Shown in pieces: positions 49,401 through 61,400 of a stretch of 64,000 nt of DNA. The notes under the pieces were generated by a model that saw only the letters and a list, made by a program, of their open reading frames with translations, was not told the origin of the DNA and did not search any database. The first letter of the stretch is position 1. Every line of letters begins with the position of its first letter. A program made the translations under genes and the position numbers. The DNA comes from Theropithecus gelada (lineage: Eukaryota; Chordata; Mammalia; Primates; Cercopithecidae), in the NCBI RefSeq assembly GCF_003255815.1, contig NC_037670.1, positions 69,275,470 through 69,339,469 of the forward strand. The letters are read 5' to 3'.

Positions 49401-52400
49401 CAGGCTAATTTTTTTGTATTTGTAGTAGAGACTGGGTTTCACCATGTTGGCCAGACTGGTCTTGAACTCTTGACCTCAGGTGATCCTCCTGCCTCGGCCT
49501 CCCAAAGTGCTGGGATTACAGGCATGAGCCATCGTGCCTGGCCTGAAACCACGATTTCTTAAGGAGAAAGAACAGTCCTTCGTTTTTCAAAGCTGTTTTC
49601 TGTGCTGTATCTACCTACTTAAATTGAAAACATAGTAAGAATCAAGACTACTGTTTCTAAAAGAAAGGAGATTAACTCAGACTATAAGAACATGTAAGGA
49701 TTATAAAATGCCTTTTATTTTAATATTAGTTTGGTATTACTTCGTTAAGAGTGCCTCTAATAAAATCGTAAGATCACCTTTTATCCTATTATGAGAAGAA
49801 TTTCATTAAAGAATGAAAATAAAAAAGCTAATATACACGCATCCTTGCAAATTTGGAACATGTTAAATAAATAAGAGGAACACTTGAAGATGATCTAGAA
49901 AATTCTGAGATTTCCAGAGAACCAGGCCTGGCAACATTATCACAGATGAGTGGTATCCCATAAAGGAAGTGTAGACTACCAAACAAACTTAATCTAAGAA
50001 AGACATACTTACTATTCCAGAACTAAGATCATTTCTGATGCAGTCTCATAAACTTCATGTAAATTAATGACCCAAGGATTGTCCTGTGCTAGTTCAAGTA
50101 CAGCAATTTCATGAATTATTTCCATCCGACAATCTTGGCCTTTTCTTCTTTTTCTCATGAACTTTGCAGCAAATTCTATCCCAGAATCTTTCTTTATACA
50201 TTTCCTCACCACTGCAAATTTCCCCCTAGAATTAAACAAAAACATTCACTGTTAAAGTTGACAACTTTCCACAGATGGCAGATTTCAACGAAATTTCCAA
50301 ATAACCATTGGTAGATATTCAAATTTAGCTCATATACAATCACAAAAGTAGAAATATCACTTAGAGATTTATATAGGCTACATCTATAGATTTATGGATT
50401 TATCAAATAAAACAAAATGTATAAATCTGCACAATTCATTTTCTAAATAAAGAATAACAAATATTAAAGTCCATATTTTTTGCAGAGTTACACATAACTT
50501 AATTTTTTGCACATTTGTACACAAAATGATTTAAGTCTTTAAAAAAGCCATTTGAGGCCAGGCATGGTGGGTCACCTTTGTAATCTCAGCATTTTGGGAG
50601 GCTGAAGCAGGTGGCTCACGTGAGGTCTGGAGTTCTGGACCAACCTGGCCAACATGGCGAAAACCCGTCTCTACTAATAATACAAAAATTAGCACATGAT
50701 GAAACTCTGCCTCTACTAAAAATACAAAAATTAGCCAGGCATGGTAGTGCTACGCCTGTAATCCAGCTACTTAGGAGGCTGAGGCATGGGAATCGCTTGA
50801 ACCTGGGAAGTAGAGGTTGCAGCGAGACAAGATCATGTCCAGCCTGGGTGACAGAGTAAGATTCTGTCTCTGGGGGCGGGGGGTGGGGGGAAGCCATTTG
50901 ATTTTTTTAAGAGAAATTGGTCACCAGAATCCCTAATGCGATGAATTTCACTGCATTAACTGACTCTAAAGAGCACTATCACTTTCTAAAGGTAAGGATC
51001 TCACTCATATATCATTTTAACTAGAGCATCAGCTAGAAATATTGTATTTTCCCACAAAGACAGATATAACAAAGTGTTATCTTGATGCATTACTATTTGT
51101 CATTACACTAATAAGCAGGTAAACCAGGGACTCAGTATAGCATACTGATTAAAGGTATGAGCTCTAGAATTAAATCTATGTGGCCTTGAACCCTGTAAGT
51201 GGCACTTGACAGTAACCTTAGGCGGTTTATTTAACCTCTTTTAGTTTTTTTTCTTTTCTTCTTCTTCTTCTTTTTTTTTTTTTTTTTTAAAGAGACTGGG
51301 TCTCTCTATGTTGCTCAGGCTAGTATTGAACTCCCAGCCTCAAGTGATCCTGCTAGGATTAAAGGCATGAGCCTCCATGCCCTAAGTCTCATTTTTCTAA
51401 TCTGTATAATAGAGACATAAATGGCATCTACTTCACAGGTTGTGAGAATTAAATAATATATTTCAATTGCTTAGCATGGTACTTGCCACACAGTAAGTGC
51501 TCAATAAAATATTATTAATCACACAAACATCATTAAGCTGTGATAGTCATCACCCATAAACATCCACTGAATCCTTAGGTTGAAAGACAACTTAGAAATC
51601 ATATAATATTTTACCTAACGCCAAATGCCAATGTCTTATTTCAGACTGTGAGGTAATCTTTTCCACTACTGGGTACATATTATTATAATAAGGTCTTCAC
51701 TACAAGACTAAACCTGACTTCAGCTGAAGGGCTACAGTTAGGGTCCTTTGCTGAGCAGTACAGACCAGACCTCACACTCTTTTCCACATGGCAGTCTATC
51801 AGATAGTGAACACAGCAAACACCATCTGTTAGCTGCCATTCCCTCTTCCCTTTCCCAATTTGCAATCAATCCTCATCACCATAGGGTTTCTTTTTTTTTT
51901 CTTTCTTCCTTTAACAGATAGGGTCTCACTCTGTTGCCCAGGCTGGAGTGTGGTAGCACCATCATAGCTCACTGCAGCCTTGGACTTACGGGCTCAAGTG
52001 ATCCTCCCACCTCAGCCTCTTGTATAGCTGGGATCACAGGCACGTGCCACCATGCCCACCTCCCCATAAGGTTCACTTCCTATTATGGCTCATCAGAAAA
52101 TGTGCTAACCAAATCTGAAGCAACTAATCCAGGTATAATCAATCAAAGCATTACATCATTATTACTTTTGTTGCTCTTGGGACAATACAACCTAAGATTG
52201 CTTGTTAAAAAAACTTGACATGTTTTTCATATTTCAAATTGGGCTGATAAACTACCTAGATTTTTGCCACCTTGAATTTTTGTCAAGTCAGTATCCTCAT
52301 ACTACATTTTAAAAATGATTGCTAAAAAATTAGGAATAATCAACAGCATGAATAGACAACCTACAGAATGGGAAAAAATATTTGCAAACTATGCCTCCAA

Positions 52401-55400
52401 AAACGGTTGAGATCCAGAATCTACAAGGAACTCAAAAAACAAGAAAAAAACCAACCCCATTAAAAAGTGGGCAAAGGACATGAACAGTTTTTTCAAAAGA
52501 TGACATACAAGCAGCAAACAAACATGAAAAAATGTTCAAGATCACTAATCATCAAAGAAATGCAAATTAAAACCACAATGAGGTACTGCTTTATACCAGT
52601 TGGAATGGCTGTTAGTAAAAGGTCAAAAAACAACAAACGTTGGCGAACATACAAAGAAAAAGGAACGCTTATACACTGTTGGTGGAAATGTAAATTAGTT
52701 CAGCCACTGTGGAAAGTAGTTTGGAGATTTCTCAAAGAACTACCATCTGACTTGACTATCCCATTACGGGGTATCTACCCAAAGGAAAAGAAATTATATG
52801 AAAAAGACACCTGTACTCATACGTTTATCACAGCCCTATTCACAATAGCAAAGGTATCAACCTGTGTCCATCAGTGCATGACTGGACTAAAAATATGGTG
52901 TGTGTATGTATCATGGACTAATACACATCCATAAAAATAATGTCTTCTGCAGTAATGTGGATGGAACTGGATGTCATTATCCTAAGTGAGATGACTCAAG
53001 CAGGAAGTAAAAAACTGCCTGTTTTTACTTTTAAGAGGGAACTAAATGGACAGACAGGCATACGGAGTGGAAAACAGACCAAAAGGTGAGAGAGTGGGAA
53101 GGGGGTGAGGAATTAAATACTACCTATTGGGTACAATGTATACTATTTAGGTGATGAGCACACTAAAAGCCCAGACTTCACCATGACTCAATACATCCAT
53201 GTGACACAAATGCACTTGTACCCATAAATCTATTTTTTAAAAAAAGCTTTCTAAAAAATTAAGTGCAAGGCTTTAATTGCCCTGTTAAATTCTTTTTTGT
53301 TGTTGTTTTTGAGACACAGTCTCATTCTATCGCCCAGGCTGGAGTGCAGTGGCACGATCTCAGCTCACTGCAACCTCCACCTCCCCGGTTCAAGCAATTC
53401 TCATCCCTCAGCCTCCCAAATAGCTGGAATTACAAGCGCATGCCACCATGCCCAGCTAATTTTTTTATTTTTATTTTTTTTAGTAGAGATGGGGTTTCGC
53501 CATGTTGGCCAGGCTGGTCTCGAACTCCTGACCTCAAGTGATCCACTCACCTTGGCCTCCCAAAATACTGGGATTATAGGTGTGAGCCACCGTCCCTGGC
53601 CTGCCCTGTTAAATTCTAACTTCTAGGCTTTGAGCCAGCATTCTAGACTACTGACATAATTTTGAGTAGTAATTCTTCCTTCCCAGCGATTGTTAACTGC
53701 AAATATGATTTTCATTTCTTCCATGTTTTTATCATTAGTAATATAAATGTGGAATGACAAATCCTTAGGCAAAGGCCTATGGCTGTTCAGTTTGGAAACA
53801 ACGTACCTAATAGCACCCTTATTCAGATCAAAGTTCTTTTGTTCACAGAAATATGAAAGACTTCTACAGATATTGGAGAGAGTAACTATTAGGCTAACAT
53901 CTCCATCAAGTTTTAAAAGGTTCCCAATGATCTCTTAATTCCTTTAAGAAAGAAAACAATTATTAATAATTTGATATTTTCACACCTACATGTCTGAAGT
54001 TAAGAGAAGAGAAAAGTTTAATTTGTAAAAAATTCATCTGAAATGAAGCCTCAACATATAATTGGCAGCAAACATGTTCCTGGTAAATTAGAAATGACTC
54101 AGTAGAACGGCCCTCAAACACATATCACACATACAAATGTTTACTGTTGCTACACCTGACATTCAAAGCAATAAAGTACTGTGCAGTAAGTAAAAAACTA
54201 CTTATTACATAGCCTGAAAGTATATTTTTAAGGACCGAATGGGAAGACAGCTAATTCAGCAAACAGAATTGGAACTCAAAATTATATCAGTAGTCTAGAA
54301 CGAAAGATCAAAATCTAGAAGCTAGAATTTAACAGGGCAAATTAAACACGGACTCACACACATTGCTAACCTGTGAACTCTGGGAGCCCTGTTACGGAAC
54401 AGCCATTGCTAAATTCTGGGGCCTCTTCCCCATACTTACTCATCTGCTGCTCATGCTCCTCACCCATTCCTTTAGGTGCCAGAATGCAGTTCCCACGGCT
54501 CTCTTTTCATATCAGTGACTACTCTGACACCACCTCTGTTTTTCTGGAAACATTCCTCACAGTTCTAGATTTATTATTTTCTTTCCATCATATCCTGTAC
54601 TATACTGGGGTCAGCAAACTTTTCTGTAAAGGGCAAACAGGATGGTAACTCTTTTTGGCTTTGTGGACCAGAGGGTCTCTGCGGCAATGACTCAAGTCCA
54701 CTGTTGTAGAACAAAAGCAGCCATACAAGAAAGGTAAATGAATGGGTGTCTTTGGCTTCCAATGAAACTTTTACGCCGAAATTTGAATTTCATAAGATAT
54801 TCATGTTATTAAATATTACTCTTATTCTAATTTTTTTAACTATTAAAAAATGTAAAACATAAAAAATGTAAAAACAGCTTGTGAGCCTTTCAAAAATAGG
54901 TGGCTGGCTGTAGTTTGCTGAACCCTGCTCTACCCTTTCAAAAATAGGTGGTTGGCTGTAGTTTGCTGAACCCTGCTCTATCCTATGCTGAATAAAACTC
55001 TTCCATCGTTCTAACACCACATACCACTGAAACTGACATCATGACAGCAGCTCGCAATGATTTGAGGAAGCATGCATGCCTTCATCTCTAAATGACTGGT
55101 GCAATGGGAATGGGACCCTTCAAACCACTCAAAGAGTCAGAGGAGATAATAACAGATTTCTTGGAGCTGTTCTACACAGCCACATTGTATAAAGAAAACA
55201 TGAGATTCAGTATTCAAGCTGCAAAGTCCCAGTGTATATGCTCAGAATTACATTGACAGAGTTCCCTAAATTCCGTACCTCAAAAGGGTTCCAACGTGCA
55301 TATTTTACTATGACTTTACGGTAAAAATTGTGACTATACCTCAACCTTTAACTTTAGGTTATTGAGTCCTCTACAAAACATTTTAAAAATGATGTTTCTC

Positions 55401-58400
55401 TGACATTAGGGGCCATGGTTATATATAACTGACTTGGGGCTGATGAGGTCCGAAGGGCATGTTTGCTGCACATCTACTTTTTTTGTTGACTCAAAAGCCA
55501 AACTTCTTCCTAGAATATACAGTTGCCATGCTTTTCAGGTTTATTTTTTCATTTCAAAAACATCTACATTTCACTAATAGGTACAAAACTGGGAACTCAG
55601 GTTTTCATTAACTATTTTGGGATAAATCTCAGAAATGAATACATTTCAGAACTACTCATTGAAAACATATTCCAGAGAGGTGGGAAAGGTAAGATACATA
55701 AACAATTATAACAAGAGGAGGTGACATTTGATTGAGACCCACCAGTCCAAGCTCCTTAAGAACTTTGCATTATCAGTGCCTAAAAACAGTGCTTAGGGAG
55801 ACAGGGGTTATCTTTAGGTAGGTATGTTTGCTAAGGAGTTTGGGCTTCATCAGGCTTAAAATTGGAACCTATTAGAATACTGAAAATAACTGTTTAAAAA
55901 AGATAATTCTGGTTGGGCACGGCGGCTCATGCCTGTAATACTAGCACTTTCGGAGGCTGAGGTAGGCGGATTGCTTGAGCCCAGGAGTTCAAGACCAGCC
56001 TGGGCAACATGGTGAAACCTTGTCTCTACAAAAAATACAAAAATTAGACGGGCATGATTGTGTGCACCTGTGGTCCTGGCACTTGAGAGGCTAGGATGGG
56101 AGGATCCCTTGAGCCTGGGACAACTAGGCTGCCGAGATCATGCCACTGTACTCTGGCCTGGGCAACAGAATGAGACCCTGTCTCAAATAAAACAAAACAA
56201 AACAGATAATTCTAATAGTGTTATGAAGAGTAGATTGCCAGTGATAACTAGAAACAGGCCAATAAAATAATTCAAAGTAGTAGGCCTGCACTCAAGTACC
56301 AGCAGTAGGGACTGGGAAGACAGAAAACGTTTAAAAGACACTTAAAGTCAAGATTTATTAGCACTCCCTGGCAGGTGTGAGTTGTAGGCAGAGATGAAGG
56401 AGAAGGGAAAGGTGAAAGTCACGGATGACTTTTAGATTTTTAATATAGGTACTGTGTAAATGTGGTACCAGTTATAGTACTGTGTAATGTGGTATGAGTT
56501 ATAGTTGGACAGAAGTTTGAGCTGCCTTTTTTGGTGAAGAGAATCCCATTTATTGAAGGGATTCCAAATATAAATTCAAGTGTTGGATTATAGGCAAAGG
56601 TGAAGAGATAATATAATATATAACATTCAGGTAAACATCAGAAAACACACAAGCTAATTTGAGCAGTACAGAGGGTAAATAAAATAATGTCCAAGGTCCT
56701 GTTTTATTCTAGGTTGAAGTGCTTTGCTTATACCTTTATCATATTTATGTCAATCTTACATATTACAACTTGTTGTACTGTGTCTCCCAGTTGGATTGTG
56801 AGTTTCAGGGACTTCACTTATTATTCATCTTTTTTTTTTTTTTTTTTTTTTGAGACGGAGTCTCGCTCTGTCGCCCAGGCTGGAGTGCAGTGGCCGGATC
56901 TCAGCTCACTGCAAGCTCCACCTCCTGGGTTTACGCCATTCTCCTGCCTCAGCCTTCCGAGTAGCTGGGACTACAGGCGCCCGCCACCTTGCCCAGCTAA
57001 GTTTTTGTATTTTTTAGTAGAGACGGGGTTTCACCATGTCAGCCAGGATGGTCTCGATCTCCTGACCTCGTGATCCGCCCGTCTCGGCCTCCCAAAGTGC
57101 TGGGATTACAGGCTTGAGCCACCACGCCCGGCCTATTATTCATCTTTTTATCTCCATAGGGCCCTGCACATGGCAGGTGTGCAAATATAGTCAGCACACC
57201 TAGTATATATATTGCTCTTATTATTTTGTTAAATAAAGGTTTTATGGCAACTTAACCTCATGACATTTAATATACTGGACTAATTTGCCATTCTCTCTTC
57301 ACTGAATTTTTCTACCGCTCTGACTTGGTGTTTTACTGACAATGGTAACTACTACTGAAATTCCACCCATTCTTTACAGCCCAACTGAAATGTTATTTCC
57401 CCCGTAAGACCTTCCAGTGGCATATCATCTTGCCTATAAGGGGACAGTGATCAATCTGTTACATTGGGAATAGCTTCCAGAGCCTAAGGTAGTGCGCCTT
57501 TATGTACTTGATACATAAGTACAGTATTTGCCTAATTACACTGGGGTGATGTCTTTTTTCTTTTTTTGAGACAGAGTCCCGCTCTATCACCTAGGCTGGA
57601 GTGCAGTGGCATCATCTCCGCCTCTCAAGCTCAGGCAATTCTCCGACCTCAGCCTCCCAAGTAGCTGGGACTACAGGTGCATGCCCGGCTAATTTTGTAT
57701 TTTTAGTAGAGATGAGGTTTCACCATGTTGGCCAGGCTGCTCTCAAGCTTCTGACCTCAAGTGATCCGCCCACCTTGGCCTCCTAAAGTGCTGGGATTAC
57801 AGGTGTAAGCCACGACACCCAGCCGGGTGATGTCTTAAGGGTAAAGAAGTTCCATTCAAGAAACACCTAGAATGGATTTTGTCTTCCTTACCGCTGAAAG
57901 GATCAAGGAAAAGACCCTAGGTGTAAAAATCAGTGAATCCATTCAAATAAGACATTAGCATGCGTGATAAGAAAAGGCAGGGCTTTACAAGTCAAACTTG
58001 GTTTTAAATTCTGGCTAATAACTGTATAATACTGGGCAATTTATTAATCCTTTGGATCCTGGGATTCCTCATCTGTAAAATAATATCAATGGCACTTTAC
58101 CATACAGGGCAGTGAAGACTATACAAAACTACATCTTTAAAGTGTGTAGCATTCAGCAAATGATCAGTAATCAGTGGCTATTTTTATTGATTTTGGCATT
58201 AATTTCAGATCTATGATATAACCAATGATAATTTTTTAAAAAATCATAGAACAGGAGTTCGGGGGGTGAGCTATTTAGTCTACATAATGTATACATTCTC
58301 TCAAGAAATCTAGTTAACTTCTTACTTACCTGAAGAGGTGACTCAATGACTATAGCTACTTAGTTTTCTAATGCATTTGGTTCAATAATCAGATTTTATA

Positions 58401-61400
58401 AAACTGTGTTATCTATAGTTTTATGAAGAGACTAAAATTCAAATTCTTAAATTTATGTATTTTAAATTAATTTAACATTTTAAGCATGAACTTTTCAAAA
58501 TTGAACAGGTGACTGACTTAAAGTACCTGTCTGAGAGCAGAAGCCATACTTTCCAAGCAACTTTATTGTTGAACCACAAATACGGCCAATTTTCTTTTAT
58601 CCATCCAAAGTATCAGATTACCCAAAATTGTTTGTAAATAAAATTCATCAAACTAATGACGAGTTGTCAAATCTTAAATAACATCTCTGTTAAAGCAATT
58701 TCTGCATGGATATTACTTAATAAAGGTCTTTATTTCTTAAAAAGTAACTTATGACACATGCTTAAGTTGTTGTCAGATACAAAAACTGAAGCTATTACCT
58801 ACAGCCATAAATCTAGGTAAGGATACACAGTCCCCAAAATACCCACCCAGAGTCCCCTTTCAGTTTGAATATTCTTATTCTCTGAAAAAAAAAAAAAAAT
58901 CCTTTCTTGTCCCTGTTACCCCTACTGCTCTGAGGAGAAGGAGATAGGACATCCCTAATTTACTTCAAGGCCTCAGTGGTGACTTAACTATATGACACTG
59001 AAGCTTGACCATGTTTGTTCCAACGTCGAACTCACTAACATATCCTTTCATTAGAATGATATGAAATTGCTTTAGTCGTAAGATATGACTACAGATTATT
59101 CTTTGAAAAATATGTGTGGTGTAATGAGAATGATTTCAAAGTCAGGAGTCCCAGCTCTGTTATCTCTCACAAGACTTAAACTCTGTCTTTGTTTTCTCAT
59201 CTGAAAAATGGGACTTTCCAAACAGCCTTGTGGTGAGAATCAATGAGATAATGCATGTGAAAGCACTTGCAAAACTGTAAAGCCTGCACACTTATAAAGT
59301 ACCTGTTTCAGATGGGAACTTGTATTTGTAATTTTTTGCCTTAGGAAAATCCAACTATTAGCATGCATCAATATTTTTAAAGTGTTCTTTTGGCTTTTTT
59401 TTTTTAAGAAAAAATTTATGAGTATATTAAAAACATTAAAGTTGAGGACTAGATAATGAAAACAAATGTAAAGCAAATCGTTTGATATGAAATTGGTGTA
59501 TCTTTAAGTTCCTAGAAACATCTTTCTGTTCCTATATTATCAATAAACTCAAGGGAAATCAATGTGAAAAAATTCTCAGAACCCAAGGTCATTTCTCTTG
59601 TGTGCCCCAGTAAGGAAATCGTCAATATGGTTTACACTGGCATACATCCTGACTCAAAGAAAAGTAACAAGCCTTAGGAATAACCAGTCAAGCTCCAAGT
59701 AATAAAACAATGTTTTACATCATATATTTACTCTTACTTATGCTGCTATGGACTTTACTGGAGACATGAAAGAATGTGACATTTCTTAAAACGATCAACA
59801 TCACATCCTGTCATTACTCTCAATGTTGACCATTGAAAAAATTCTCTTTGAACAGTGATCTCATTGAAAATTTTAGATCTGTGATAACATAGTAGCACCT
59901 GAAAAAGATCTATTTGTTTGAACAGTTAACTCTTCACACCCCTTCTGCATTTTACTAAATGAAAGACCACAGAATAAAATGAAAAAAAAAAAATCTGTTT
60001 TTCTTCCCACATTATTAAAATATAAACGAGTATTCTGCAAGTTCTTTATCAGAATGAGATTAATTAGAGTTATATCAGAAATGCAACCAGAGTTAATAGT
60101 TGGAAAAATAAGTTTTCTACCTTATCAAAGATCAAGCAAAAACACACTTAACTATATGTTAAAACCATAAATACAGGCAAAATTTATAAACCTTAAATAA
60201 GGACTGCTTATAGCACAAACAGAACTTTCACTTCCTGAGACTTCATTACTTTTGCCAGAAATAGAGGCAAATTTTGAGATTGTGCAGGTTTTCTTTTTTG
60301 GTTACATTTAAAATAATAACGTTTATTGAATTACACTATGAATTACATTTACTGAGTGCTTCCCTTAAGCTAAGCACAGCCTTAAGGCTATGTGTTTTAC
60401 TTAATTCTCTCACCAACCCTATGAGGCAATAAACGGTTAGGTAATGCACTCAAGTCCACATAACTAGTAAGAGCCAAGATTCAATCTCACACTGTCTGAC
60501 TCCAAAGCCAATATTCTTAAGCACTGCATTAAACTGCTATGCGATAAAAAAGGGTGCCACAAGGAAAAGAACAGATTTAATTTTATTTTTCAGTTCCAGG
60601 CTCTTATATCAAGTATTTAGCTAATAATTGCATTGTTATGCTGCTTTATGACCTACTCCTTTTGTAAAGAAATTAATGTAAGAAAAGGTATGTACCACCA
60701 CGCCCAGCTAATTTTTGTATTTCTAGCAGAGATGGGGTTTCACCACATTGGCCAGGCTGGTCTCGAACTCTTGACCTCAGGTGATCCATTCGCCTGAGTC
60801 TCCCAAAATGCTGGGATTACGGGCGTGAGCCACTGTGCCCGTCCAGTTTTCCTTCTTTCGGGTAATATGGGTTACTTCAGAATGTTTGGAATGTCGACAA
60901 ATTAGAATACACAGCTAAGTCATAGCTCCCTTCACCTTTTGTCACAATTAAAGTATGCACAGATCCAGTCAACTAGGGCCTAGCAGTGAAGTAAATCTTG
61001 CTCCTGAAAGGTATTTTTCCTTTTGTTAACATTTAGGAATAAGTAAGACTTTGTTAAGGTAGGATTCCACACTCCCTACCCCGCCCCCCCCAAAAAAAAA
61101 CTATTTCCAAAAGTTACCTTAATATGTGTAAGGCAGTGTGTTTTTAACATTACAACCAATGTTACATTGTTTGCCTTTTCAAGACCCCAGCTGAAGGCTG
61201 TTCCAACTGTCAGGTCCTTTCCCATTACAACATGGTGCTATTTTGCAACCATGACAAATGCTGGCAATAATGAGAACATTTACTGAACGCCATGTGGCAA
61301 GCCCAGTGGTATGCGCTTGACAGGCATGGCATCTTCAGGACACCTCTGAGGTAGGTAGTGTCATCATTATACTGATTTTACAGATGAGTAAAGTGAGGCT

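Larger units (their letters stand above)
35817..50012 (-). other. STK17A: STK17A intron 2
   Basis: A 14.2-kb intron packed with repeats: about a dozen Alus or Alu monomers, a 3'-truncated L1, antisense L2 fossils, a Tigger-type element and an inverted-repeat-bounded composite. No extra exon is recognised. Confidence 0.9.

Noticed and set aside
52467..52934. 155-codon plus-strand open frame
   Set aside because: It is the distal part of a 5'-truncated L1 ORF2 in a fossil fragment, not a host gene.
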